This document shows, one piece after another, positions 11,836 to 22,052 of a DNA stretch of 60,000 bases. Below the pieces are notes generated by a model. The model was given only the letters and a program-made list of their open reading frames with translations, ran no database searches and was not told the DNA's origin. A program made the position numbers and the translations under genes. Location of the stretch: the NCBI GenBank assembly GCA_903813345.2, contig CAIIXF020000011.1, positions 9,584,842-9,644,841 of the forward strand. Direction: 5' to 3'. Each line of letters begins with the position of its first letter. The first letter of the stretch is position 1. The DNA is from Owenia fusiformis. Lineage: Eukaryota; Annelida; Polychaeta; Sabellida; Oweniidae.

Positions 11836-12714
11836 CTCGTGCACATTTTCACATACATATACAATCAATACAAACGAGCGTGCACCCAGCCTTCAAAGGC
11901 AATAGAGAATCATTATACATAATCATTTCTAATGTGGAAAGTATTTGATATATAGTTCTCGATGTAATTGATGCAATATTCGGATTATTAAGGATTATCT
12001 TCAAATTGTTAATGCTAGTGTCTGTAAAATCAAAATTAGGAATATGGTGTTTTATATATAATTATATAATATATGTAATTGAGCAAAAAGGTTCAAAAAC
12101 TAATTAATCCTCCTGATAAGTATCGATACCCTAATGTCTGTACTTAAAGGTAGACAAATAATTTATTTGACAGCACTGTCATGAATTAAGAAGTTTTCAA
12201 ATCAATTAAGATGGTGCCTATAACGTTATTTAAAGTGGCACAAAAACTACAAATGTGTACCACATATTTCAATCAAAATTACCACAAAACCAAGAGAGTC
12301 TAAAAGCCAATTTTTAGTATTATTCTGTAGACATATAACCATAAAATAACAAGGTATGACGTGAAACAGAGAAACTTTATTTTTATCATTTTCCGAAAAC
12401 TGATTTGGGCACTACTGTCTGGAATGACTGTTAAATACATTTTTAAATCACGAACTTGTAAAGGTACTATAGTCATTGGATTCCCAGTTTTAGTTACTTT
12501 CTTCTAATTTTGCATCTTTTCATCTTGTAAAAGACCGACAGCCGACCATCGACCCACCACGTGTACCCAAGTGTGGAGAGTGACTCGTCGGCGTTTTTTC
12601 GTAATCCCGGTTGGTGGAAATTGGCAGATTAACTAGACAACAGCAACGCCAAAGCGTAGCAAATCCCATCGAACAGCCATGGCTGGAATTTTTACAAACA
12701 AAGTATATAGCAAA
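11836..12714. other. Unassigned, possible decayed retroelement 3' end
   Basis: The first 100 bp resemble the 3' untranslated end of invertebrate LINEs on the minus strand in composition only. No protein homology is visible. Confidence 0.25.
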
Positions 12715-13125
12715 AATGGCAGCCATTTTTCAAAATGTCCACCTTCTACCAAAAGTGTCATTAGACAGTGTGCCATGCTTGTAGTATTCACATACCAAAT
12801 ATGAACAGAATCGCTCCACTACTTCTCGAGTTATAGTAAAATAGGATAAAATGGTGGCCATTTTGAAAAATGGTGGTCATTTTGAAAAATGGCTGCTTCT
12901 ACCAAAAGTGTCAAAAGAGAGTGTGCCATGCTTATAGTATTCACATACCAAATATGAACAAAATCGCTCAACTACTTTTCGAGTTATAGTAAAATACATT
13001 AAAATGGCCGCCATTTTATAGTATTCACATAACGAATATGAACAAAATTGCTGCCTTCTACCAAAAGTGTCATAAGACAGTATGCCATGCTTATAGTATT
13101 CACATACCAAATATGAACAAAACAA
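12715..13125 (-). repeat. Tandem AAAATGGCNGCCATTTT repeat, minus orientation
   Basis: Three to four copies of a unit of about 165 bp. Each contains a self-complementary ATGGCCGCCAT core, CTACCAAAAGTGTCA, GTGCCATGCTTATAGTATTC, ACATACCAAATATGAACA and CGAGTTATAGTAAAAT. The same unit occurs in the opposite orientation at 45620-45990 and around 38470-39040. The 82-codon frame with repeated CSYLVCEYYKHG is a by-product of the repeat. Confidence 0.8.
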
Positions 13126-13126
13126 G

Positions 13127-13270
13127 ATGGCTGAGCGAGGGAGCCTTCAAAGACTGTATTATGTCCAACGTACATTGGTAGGTGGGTATGAGGTAGGAGG
13201 TTTTTTATACAAAGCCTTTCTTCCTTGCCCTGTAGAGCACGATGCCCATGTCAAGCAGCGTGCCTACTAG
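13127..13270 (+). other. Candidate 47-codon open frame, unknown
   Basis: ATG at 13127 in a favourable context (ACAAGATGG) opens a 47-codon frame starting MAERGSLQRLYYVQ and ending at TAG 13268-13270. It begins directly at the edge of the ATGGCC-type tandem repeat. A GAG|GTAGGAGG just inside the frame (about 13191) could be a splice donor, which would make it a first exon. I do not recognise the peptide and there is no independent support. Confidence 0.15.
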
Positions 13271-13871
13271 GCACGCAGTTTGAAACTCTGACAAACTGCG
13301 CGCATATTTCAAAATGTGAGACGGGGAGGACACGACTCCCAAAAAGAGCCAAAATACGAAAAATACAAGGTTAGTCTCGTTCTAAAGATAGTACCATTCT
13401 GTGAAGATGAACTTAATTTACTCATAGTACTCAATGTTTTTCCCGATGTAAACCTAGTTATCTCAATATAAGGGTCTTAAGTGACTTCTGTGTTATGTTA
13501 TTGTTTTATTTCAGTTTATAATAAAATCATATACATCAAATAAGATGGAAGACCCCCTAATGGGAGTATTATCCAACGTAAAATAATGAAAAAAAAATTA
13601 CAAAATGTCTACACACCACTGAGCCCCATCTCCACCTCAGTCCCCCCCACAACCACATGTACGATGCCTTTAGAAAAAGAACACTTGATCGAGTGCCAGA
13701 AATGTGTCTAAGGATAAACTGAATAGTATGGGTCAGTTTAAAGTCATGTTTATTGATATATGTTAATTTTGTGGTCATCTTCAACACTGAATGTTTAGTT
13801 ATGCATTTAATCATAACTTTTGCTTTGATATGATAATGTTGAAGGAAAGATGCACTATTGAATTTACTGAT
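13271..13871. other. Flank of LINE-A, nothing recognisable
   Basis: Contains a short GC-richer stretch (13240-13340) and AT-rich DNA. TTATTTCAGTTTATAATAAA at about 13507 resembles another retroelement tail but is not diagnostic. Confidence 0.3.
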
Positions 13872-13900
13872 TTGTTATTGTTATTTCCTTGTTCTTCCAT

Positions 13901-14410
13901 TTAGACCAATGGTTTATGATTTATTAAATATTGCTTCAGTTTTGTCTTAAAGTGTGATACAGAATTGATTCGAAGTAAATCTCCAGGTACATCATTCCAT
14001 ATATCAGTTCCTTGTTTACATATCGAGAATTTTCCAATATCAGTTCTATACTTTGCTGGTCGAAGTTTATATTCTTGTCTTGTGGAATGATCATGAATTT
14101 CATTACTAGGAGTAAAATAATATTTGAATTGCCTCTTACAGGGTTTGTTTACACCTTTAATGCATTTAAAAACATAAACTGCAATATTCATGTACACTAT
14201 TTGAAATACATTCAGGATATTGGCTCTTTTGAAATGTGGGAGTGTGTGATCTCTAGGTTGGCAGTTTATATCGAAAATTCGAATAAATTGTTTCTGTAGT
14301 CTGTGTAACTTGGTCAAATAAGATGGAGGGACAGTCCCCCAAATTATGCAGTTATAGTTCAAGTATGAATAAATAAGTGAATCATATATTGTTTTCAAAG
14401 CTTTACCAAC
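13901..14410 (-). pseudogene. LINE-A ORF2, C-terminal (thumb/connection) domain
   Basis: This open stretch follows the reverse transcriptase in the same frame, directly after the in-frame TAA at 14411-14413. It contains YDSLIYSYLNYNCIIWG, the usual LINE segment after the palm domain, then LTKLHRLQKQFIRI and a conserved-looking tail ending FKTKLKQYLINHK. It has no initiator ATG of its own at the junction and is not an independent gene. The frame is continuous across the stop, so a single nonsense change separates it from the reverse transcriptase. Confidence 0.85.
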
Positions 14411-16123
14411 TTAATTGAATTTTACCCTATGAAGTACACCTAATGTTTTTGAAATTTTTGTTTCAATGTGTTTAATATGAGGTTTCCACGATAATGTTTC
14501 ATCTATAAGTACGCCAAGAAAGTTTCCAACTATAGTTCTATCTAAAAGTGAGTTATTCATGTAGATTTTTATTTTTTCATGTTCAATTACTTTTTTTGGA
14601 GACCTGAATAAGATATAATTTGTTTTTGTTGGATTTAATGCGAGTTTGTTGCACTTAAACCATTCATTAATTACAGAAAGTTCCTTATTTACTGTGGTAT
14701 TGAGGTCATCAAGATTGTTACCAGAAAATAGTATATTTGTATCGTCTGCATATAGAAACATTTCTGCAGCCTCTGAAGATCTGTAAAGGTCATTTATATA
14801 AATAATAAACAAAAGAGGCCCTAGAATTGTTCCTTGTGGAACACCACATGATAATTCAACAATATCAGATGTTTCCCCTTCAAATTGTACCACCTGGGAT
14901 CTTTTTGAAAGATAACTTTGAAACCAATCGGAGGCAGTTCCCCGAATACCATAATAATTTAATTTTTGCATCAATATATTGTGATTTAATGAATCAAAAG
15001 CTTTAGACAGGTCACACATTAATCCTATGGAATATTTGTGATCTTCTAAGGCAAGGCGTACTGATTCAACAAATTTTAAAACAGCCATGAATGTTGAGTG
15101 ATCCTTCTTAAAACCATACTGATGTTCGTATAAGATGTTTTGTTTCTCTAAGAAATCAAGCAACCTGTGAGACATACATTTTTCATAAATTTTAGAGAAT
15201 ACAGACAGAAGAGATACAGGTCGGTAATGTGTAAATATGTCATTGCGATCTTTTTTATGAATAGGAATGACTTTTGCAAAATTTAAATCATCTGGAAATA
15301 TACCCTGCATAAATGACAGATTGATAATATAAGCAAGTGGTGAGCTTATCAGATGACTGTTTAATTTAATTACTTTTGGCTTGATATTATCTGAGCCGGC
15401 AGCAGAATCTGTCAATGAAGAAATTATTTTTAAGATTTCTTCATTATTTACAGGTTGAAGGAAGATAGAACTAGCTACTTCTGGCATTTTACTTAAAAAC
15501 TCCCGGGGAGTACTGTTTGAGGGCCCTATACTTGCTGCAGTATCTTTACCAACATTAGAGAAAAATGAATTGAATCCATTAGCAATTTCCTTATTACCTT
15601 TAAAAGCTTTGCCATTTGTATAGAATGTAGAAGGCAATGGTTTGTAATTTATTCTTTTCCTTTTAAGTATTTCATTTAAGATTTCCCACGTTTTTCTGAT
15701 ATTAGACGAGGCTTCAGTAAATTTCATTTGATAAAATCTTTTTTCAGCTATTCTTAAGATGTGTTTTAAGCTATTTTTGTATTTCTTATACTTTTGTAAA
15801 TTATCTGGTGTTGGGCTTTTTAAATAAATTGTATAAAGTTTATTTTTATTTCTACATGAGGTGATGATTGCGCTGGACAGCCATGGCTTACCATTATTTC
15901 CGATTGTTCTAACCTTTTTAACTTTTACTGGAAATGCCTTATCATATTCGTGTTGTATTATGTTAGAAAAGGTAGAATATGCTATGTTAGGGTCATGGCA
16001 ATTATAAAGTTCTTGCCACTCAACATTGGTCATTTTATTGTTAAACTCCATTAATGAGTTATCATTTATTGATCTATATTTGATCTGTTTGTTTGTTGTT
16101 GTCTTAAGCGTTTTTTCAGTCAT
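14411..16123 (-). pseudogene. LINE-A ORF2, reverse transcriptase part
   Basis: A 570-residue open frame from ATG at 16123 to TAA at 14411-14413. It encodes the reverse transcriptase that would copy the element's RNA at a nicked target. Visible motifs: HYRPVSLLS (residues about 299-307), DLSKAFDS (371-378, first catalytic Asp), CGVPQGTILGP (426-436) and YADD (458-461, the catalytic pair). The palm is complete and uncorrupted, but the preceding endonuclease frame ends in a TGA that overlaps this ATG (ATGA), which points to a one-base indel. The RT domain on its own lacks the endonuclease needed for target-primed reverse transcription. This fragment is best read as the middle of a broken ORF2. 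Confidence 0.9.
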
Positions 16124-16459
16124 TGCAAAAATTGGTTAAAGTGGTCTGTTGTACAATCAATGATGATACCAGAAAGAGCTATGTTTGGAATATTGGTGAA
16201 AATATTGTCAATTAATGTAGCCGAGTGAGATGTGACACGGGTCGGTTTGAATATCAAAGGAAAAAGATTGTAAGAGAATAATGTATTTATAAAATTGTTA
16301 GTTGAATTATGCTGATCTGTTTTTAGTAAATCAATATTAGTGTCCCCCATCAAATATATAGCCTTATTTTCTGAGGTCATCTTTAGAAGAAATTGTTCAA
16401 GTTTTTCATTGAATTCGTTAATGTTAATATCTGGAGGCTTATATATACATGAAACAATT
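16120..16459 (-). pseudogene. LINE-A ORF2, endonuclease C-terminal part
   Basis: Reads VSCIYKPPDININEF, then YLMGDTNIDLLK (the GDxN catalytic loop of AP-like endonucleases) and TDHFNQFLQ (the terminal DH pair) before TGA at 16120-16122. This is the second half of the endonuclease whose first half lies at 20384-20886. The boundary at 16459/16460 is where the nested inverted-repeat element begins. Upstream, the frame continues into the element arm for a few codons with no meaning. Confidence 0.85.
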
Positions 16460-17575
16460 TGTATCAGATGCTGGCACAGTTTTGCCAGAAGTTTGCAAGA
16501 AGTAACTTTTGGCAATGCAGTATGTTAGAGTAACCTAGTAGGTGTAAGAAAATATAAGGTGATGGCCTTTAAAGTGGTAAAAACAATTTTCACGGCCGAA
16601 TTGGACTTCAATTCCTGCGATTTCAGGGGGTACTATAAGACTATTTCATAACATAAAGGATATAGTTGCTATTGTTCTGCTTTCTACAGCACACATTACT
16701 AGTCCAAAGATGAATAATATCCTAAAGTTATAGGCCGATATCTGTATTTGTCTCAGAAATATTGCAATTAATAGGAAAAAAATACGCAATTTTAGTCATT
16801 TTTAAGTATCACGTATCTTATATTTGTAGCTTCCAGCAAAAAATGGCAGCTTAAATAGCTCAAAATTGTTTTCTAAAAACTAATTCAAGCTTTGTTTGAT
16901 ATTGTAATACAATTATAATAATGATAATGTACTATTTATGATTTTTAATATGACTTTATAGTACCATACCCCTGGAAAGTGGGCGTGGTCAATGTTATCA
17001 TTTTGCAGAATACAATTAAAAACTTGTATTGATAGAAAGCAAATCAATGCATATAAAACATTTTCACTTGTTACTTGACAATGTAATTCATTTATTATTA
17101 AAATATAGGACTCTACATATTTTATATATACAATTTCAATTTTGTACAATGTATCATAATGAAATCTAATAGGCTGTTTCAATTTACAAACTTTTTCTCT
17201 GATCACCCTTACCTTTTGACAAAATGATCTACTATATGACCAATAGCCACAAAAAATAGCAGAACTGATCAACGTTTAAACCCCCCCCCCCTACCCCTAT
17301 GTTTGTTTTGTATGGGGTCCGCCACAATGCAACAAGTCCATTTTCAGTGCTTACTATCACATGGAATATAAGTCACAATGTTTCCACAATATCTGGGCAA
17401 TGCGATAGTGCCATTAAGAATATGTATGCCCAGATTCAAGATCATGGTGTAAATGCTTGCCGATCTATCGGCTTTCAAAAATGAGGAAAGCTGTCTTGAG
17501 TGCCGTTTCAACTAATTTTGAATTAAAACTGCTACTTATGAATTTTTTTTCTCAACAACTGTGATTTGGTCCAAA
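16460..17575 (+). repeat. Left inverted arm of the 3.9-kb element
   Basis: Matches the reverse complement of 19430-20380. Landmarks are AACCTAGTAGGTGTAAGAAA (about 16530), GGCCGAATTGGACTTCAATT (16594) and ACCGATCTATCGG-like sequence near 17460. Confidence 0.85.
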
Positions 17576-19429
17576 CACAGGATAACACAGGATATCAAGA
17601 CATAGTGCTACCAAATTCTGGTATTGAAAATTTCAGAGCTCTAGATCAAGTATTCATATCTGCATGGACTCTTAAAAAGACCCAAAAGACACAAAATCTA
17701 GTCAGATATCGCGAAAAAATGTGACAAAATGCACTATTCAGAACAATTTATCTCTTAAATTTTCCTTTTATTTACCATAATTTCTGATTCTGCCTCTAGT
17801 TAGTAATACCAATAATACATATGAGTAGACTTTAGGTCATAGTAAGTGTAGTTACAGATTTATTAGCATCTAAAAATGGGAGAAGCAGTGTAGCAAGTGC
17901 AATTTTCACCTATAATTCATAATATTAAACTGCAGCTTTCAGGATTTTCTTCTCTAAAACAAGAATTCCGTGAGACCCAAAAAGACAGGATTCCATATCA
18001 CTGTACCACCAAATATATATGAGAGTAGTTTCAGGAGGTTATATCAAATAATCATTGAACCATTGACACCTAAAAATATGCAAAATACAGTCAGAAATGG
18101 TGAAATTGTGATTGTGAAAAAATGTATGTATTCTTAACAATTTTTTAACTAAACTGTATTTTATTTAGAACTGAAACTTGAAGTGCTTACTAGGAGTTAC
18201 ATCTAGTTATTATTTATTAAGTGACTTCAGCATCCAGATTGATATAATATAGTAATATCCTATGGTTTTGAAAAAATATCATTTATATCCATGAGTGGAT
18301 ATTGATATTTTCATGAATGAGCGCAGCGAGTGAGTGAAGATATTTGTATCCATGAGTGGATATAATTGATATTTTTGAAAAAAAATTATTTATCCCATGG
18401 GAAGTCATCATCAGCGAAAAAATGTGAAAAATATAATTCGAGAAAAAATTTGAAAAAATAATTGAAAAAAAATTGTGAAAAAATGTTGAAATTTTTTTAA
18501 AATATTTTTGAAAATAATTAAAAAATGTAAAAAGAATTTTTTTTTGAAATAATTCAAAACCATGGAATATCACTTTTCAAACCACCGAATATCACTTTTT
18601 AAGACGTGATATTTGATAGTTTAAAATCGATATTCGATGGTTTGTGAATTTTTTGCTAAAATATTATAACTTGATCCACATATCAAATATATCTTCAAGT
18701 GATATTCGATCTATATCCTTGCAACCATGGGATAATCACTGATATGCTTAAGACCAAAAAACCTATAAAGAATGTTATTATTGAATACTGAGAATACATT
18801 GTTTTTACATTACGGAGCTTTATTTCTACCTGAAAGTATTTTGGAACATATCTCTTGCTTAAATATTTCATGCAATGTTACTTTCAAAAACTTTCTTAGA
18901 ACAATTAGTCCATCCTATACTTTCACATGTTATTCTCCATTTCGTTTTTAAAAATTGTGGGAGCTTTAAACTCTAGAAGAGCTTAATTACCAATTATACC
19001 ATGCACCCTCTTTGCCCTCCGTCGCATTTTTCTTAGAATGGCCAGGCATATTTCAAATTGAAGAGTAAAGTCAGTTAAAGTGATATATAGCTGTTTATAA
19101 CAACGTATCTTTCACTTGATACTGTGATGTCAAGCTTAAGCATTCAAACAGTGTATTTTGTCCCAAGATACAATAAAGTACTGATTTCATTTATTTATCA
19201 ATTCAGATGCCTTGCAATTAAAGTAAACACTTGGTAGTCCTTATCATCAAAGAATGTGTTCTTGCTATATATACACTACAATGTAATATGTAATGTGGTG
19301 TAAACTGCACAGTATACGCCCAGCGTCTTGTGCAAACCTTGTTATTCAAATTGTAATAATTATAATATGAAAATAAATATAACATAACATAACATAGCAT
19401 TATGTCTTGGTATCTTATGTTTGGGGTCT
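17576..19429. other. Interior of the 3.9-kb element, no gene
   Basis: AT-rich. At 18255-18740 there is a foldback-like block with TATCCATGAGTGGATAT twice, a GAGCGCAGCGAGTGAGTGA centre and AAACCACCGAATATCAC against GATATTCGATGGTTTG. At 19376-19400 an ATAAC microsatellite resembles a retroelement tail. Weakly similar blocks at 17560-17800 and 17940-18140 may be an old tandem duplication. Confidence 0.45.
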
Positions 19430-20380
19430 AAGAAAGTCACAGATGTTGAGAAAAATATTCATTAAGCAGCAGTTTCAGTTCAAAGTTAGTTAAAACTGCA
19501 CTCACGACAGCTTTCTCTATTTTTGAACGCCGATAGATCGGTAAGTATTAGTATTAGGACCTTGAAACTGCTCATATTATGTATTCTTTGTGGTACTTTC
19601 TCATTGCCATGGTAATTTGGAAACACTGTGACTTACATTTCATGCGTTAGTGAACACTGAAAATGAACCAGCCTATTAGATTTCATCATGATACATTGTA
19701 CAAAATTGAAAACATATAAAATATGTAGAGTCCTATATTTTAGTAATGAATGAATTACAATGTCAAGTAACAAGTGAAAATGTTAATAATGCATTGATTT
19801 GCTTTCTATCAATATAAGTTTTTAATTGTATGCTGCAAAATGATAACATTGACCACGCCCACTTTCCAGGGGTAGGGTACTATAAAGTCATATTAAAAAT
19901 CATAAATAGTACATTATCATTATTATAATTGTATTACAATATCAAACAAAGCTTGAATTAGTTTTTAGAAAACAATTTTGAGCTATTTAAGCTGCCATTT
20001 TTTGCTGGAAGCTACAAATATAAGATACGTGAGACTTAAAAATGACTAAAATTGCGTATTTTTTCCTATTAATTGCAATATTTCTGAGACTAATACAGAT
20101 ATCGGCCTATAACTTTAGGATATTATTCATCTTTGGACTACTAATGTGTGCTGTAGAAAGCAGAACAATAGCAACTATATCCTTTATGTTATGAAATAGT
20201 CTTATAGTACCCCCTGAAATCGCAGGAATTGAAGTCCAATTCGGCCGTGCAAATTGTTTTTACCACTTTAAAGGCCATCACCTTATATTTTCTTACACCT
20301 ACTAGGTTACTCTTACATACTGCATTGCCAAAAGTTACTTCTTGCAAACTTCCGGCAAAACTGTGCCAGCATCTGATACA
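19430..20380 (-). repeat. Right inverted arm of the 3.9-kb element
   Basis: Reverse complement of the left arm. It lacks the 150-bp poly-C-containing block present at 17185-17335. Confidence 0.85.
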
Positions 20381-20383
20381 ATT

Positions 20384-20886
20384 ACATTTTTAGCATTGTC
20401 GTTATTTATCTCAACAGTTACGGAATTACAACCTTCATGTTCTAATTTTAAGTCAGGTCTTTCTTTGCATTGAAGGTGTTTGTGTATGAAAAGTGCTGTT
20501 CCACCACCATTATTATCCCGATGATCAAAATAGCTATCATATTTGAAATGTTTACATAGTGATTCTGTGCTATGATTCAACCATGTTTCTGAGAAACCTA
20601 TGACTGAAAAATCTTTATCAAATTGTGCCATTAGCCCAAAGATGTCAGATTTGTGTGCATTTAAACTTCTGGCATTTATATGTAGTACGTTCAGTTCAGA
20701 ATTAGATTTCTTAAATTGAAGATTAATATCATGTAGTGATTCGTGGTAATTACAAGAATTCATATTACTCTCTAATTGTGCATCTAATTGGTTGTTTTCT
20801 ACATTATCAATTGCAAATGTATTTAAATCGCGTGCATTAAAAACAAAACTGTCACATTGTGTATAAAGAGATACCACATCAATCAT
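20384..20886 (-). pseudogene. LINE-A ORF2, endonuclease N-terminal part
   Basis: From a plausible ATG at 20886 the frame reads into ELNVLHINARSLNAHK (the Asn-containing first endonuclease motif), then FSVIGFSETWLN (catalytic Glu) and a YDSYFDHRDNNGGGTALFI segment typical of LINE endonucleases. It ends at the junction AKNVI, where the inserted element begins. Joining AKNVI to VSCIYKPP in the other fragment restores the domain in frame. This is direct evidence that both belong to one gene split by insertion. An open stretch continues upstream to about 20976 without an obvious start. Confidence 0.85.
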
Positions 20887-20976
20887 GGCATTTGCAAAAG
20901 GCAATTCATCCCAGAGACCTGGCACTTCAGCATTGTTATTATCCAGGATCAAAGATCCAAAATACTGTACATGCAA

Positions 20977-21424
20977 TCATGGAGAGGGAGGGGGAGGCCG
21001 AGACAGATAACAGTGATGTGTGCATCCTGCAATAAATGAGAGTTTTTAAGTTCATAAAGAATATTGGCTTTAAATTGAGCTCCTGATTACTCAAAGCATT
21101 AAACAAGTTGGTAAAATTGATCATACATGGCAATTAATGAGTGATTAAGTGTAAGTTAAAAAAAGAATATTCTCAAATGCAAGAATAATGTCTTAAGAAA
21201 TTATCTCCTGATACAGGATTAAAGTACTATAAACAGATAAAAGCATCATAAAGTTCTATTCATCAGATCAGCTGTGAGGCAGACATAGTCAAGTGTTCAT
21301 TATGATTGTGATCATATCAAAGGGTTCAAAGGAAATATGAAAGGCAACAGTCAAATACTGTCTGTTAATTAGGTATAGTTCATTTAGGATAATCATGCTA
21401 TCCCTACTGTCTAGGATTAACCCT
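20977..21424 (-). other. LINE-A spacer between ORF1 and ORF2
   Basis: Non-coding AT-rich sequence of about 450 bp between the ORF1 stop and ORF2. No promoter or RNA feature is recognised. Confidence 0.4.
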
Positions 21425-21859
21425 TTAGTTTCTAAGTTTGTCATCTAGGTTATCCAATATATCCAATTGGATTTTCCGATTGTCTGATGATCTTGTGGCC
21501 CATACTTTACCATTGTGCGCCCACACGTCTTTTGAATCGGCATGTTGTTTTGCCCTCCACAGCAAAGATCTGTTTCCCGGGGACAAATCCTCCATGATAA
21601 CTAGTGGTTTGCCCTTTAGGGCCTTGCGTTTACGTAGCAGATTGTCCCTTACTTTCCTGGATAAAAAACGAACAATCATAGGTCGAGGTTTGTTCTCCTG
21701 ATGTTTCGGATTTGGAAGGCGGTGGGCAACTTCGATGTCATCTTCTTTCAAATGACAGTCTCCATCCATGTTTTTGTTCACAGCTATCACTACCTTTTCA
21801 ATGCACTTTTCAGAAATGTTGTTGCCATCGTCTGGTATGCCCAATATGCGAAGATACAT
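21425..21859 (-). pseudogene. LINE-A ORF1 remnant (RNA-binding chaperone-like)
   Basis: About 144 residues starting YLRILGIPDDGNN, then DIEVAHRLPNPKHQ, PRPMIVRFLSRKVRD and VIMEDLSPGNRSLLWRAK, ending at the stop near 21425. This pattern (AHRL, a P-x-I-V-R-F core, LTP/LSPxNRxLL) is characteristic of the ORF1 proteins of many invertebrate LINEs. These bind the element RNA and act in the ribonucleoprotein particle. The N-terminus, normally with a coiled coil, is missing. The frame continues upstream into GNPDRGSPTEPPLPTA, which derives from an adjoining repeat end, so the real gene is truncated at about 21857. Confidence 0.75.
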
Positions 21860-22052
21860 AGCCGTAGGCAGCGGGGGTTCGGTGGGTGACCCCCGGTCAG
21901 GATTTCCCAAAATAATATTTTGCGGAAAAATTCATAGCAATAACCAGATACATTAAATTTGAGAACTACATATATGACCATTAAATGAATTGATATTTGT
22001 TATCGTCAACACGAGAGCCTTATTTTGTTAAAAACATGTCATAGTGAAGTTA
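21857..22052 (+). mobile_element. hAT-like element end
   Basis: CATAGCCGTAGGCAGCGGGG at 21857, then GGGTGACCCCCGGTCAGGAT. The same end with similar downstream sequence (AACCAGATACATTAAATTTG here) occurs inverted at 32423-32563. GTAGCC/GTAGG with a following GGGGTTCG resembles the widespread CAGTGGCGTAGCC hAT-like termini. It truncates LINE-A ORF1. Confidence 0.5.

Larger units (their letters stand above)
16460..20380. mobile_element. 3.9-kb long-inverted-repeat element inserted in LINE-A endonuclease
   Basis: The ends are exact inverted copies: TGTATCAGATGCTGGCACAG at 16460 and CTGTGCCAGCATCTGATACA ending at 20380. They are flanked by ATT on both sides (16457-16459 and 20381-20383), a 3-bp target-site duplication. 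Arms run to about 17575 and from about 19430, roughly 1 kb each. The outer 700 bp are nearly identical. The inner 250 bp are more diverged, with a 150-bp extra block (about 17185-17335, including poly-C) in the left arm. The interior (17576-19429) holds no transposase or other recognisable gene, so it is non-autonomous. No superfamily can be assigned. Known groups with 3-bp duplications (CACTA, Zator, Academ, Harbinger) are not supported by these ends. Confidence 0.9.
13872..21859 (-). mobile_element. LINE-A: degenerate non-LTR retrotransposon, split by a nested element
   Basis: One minus-strand element can be assembled from five collinear pieces: ORF1 remnant (21425-21859), endonuclease N-part (20384-20886), endonuclease C-part (16120-16459), reverse transcriptase (14411-16123) and C-terminal domain (13901-14410). 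The 3' end is probably at a short TTGTTATTGTTATTT tract (plus strand, about 13873), the sort of simple tail typical of LINEs. The endonuclease pieces are separated by the 3.9-kb element at 16460-20380. The 5' end is cut at about 21857, where a hAT-like terminus begins. One frameshift (16120-16123) and one in-frame stop (14411-14413) make it dead. The YADD box and layout fit the Jockey/CR1 group, but the clade is not resolved. Confidence 0.85.

Noticed and set aside
13901-14398. Independent small gene downstream of the reverse transcriptase
   Set aside because: It is the C-terminal part of LINE-A ORF2 in the same frame, separated by a single TAA, and has no start codon of its own.
17560-18140. 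Old tandem duplication of about 370 bp inside the 3.9-kb element
   Set aside because: Similarity of the blocks is weak and not separable by eye from shared AT-rich composition; noted but not claimed.
18283-18573. 96-codon Phe-rich frame
   Set aside because: Low-complexity A/T runs inside the 3.9-kb element; no protein character.
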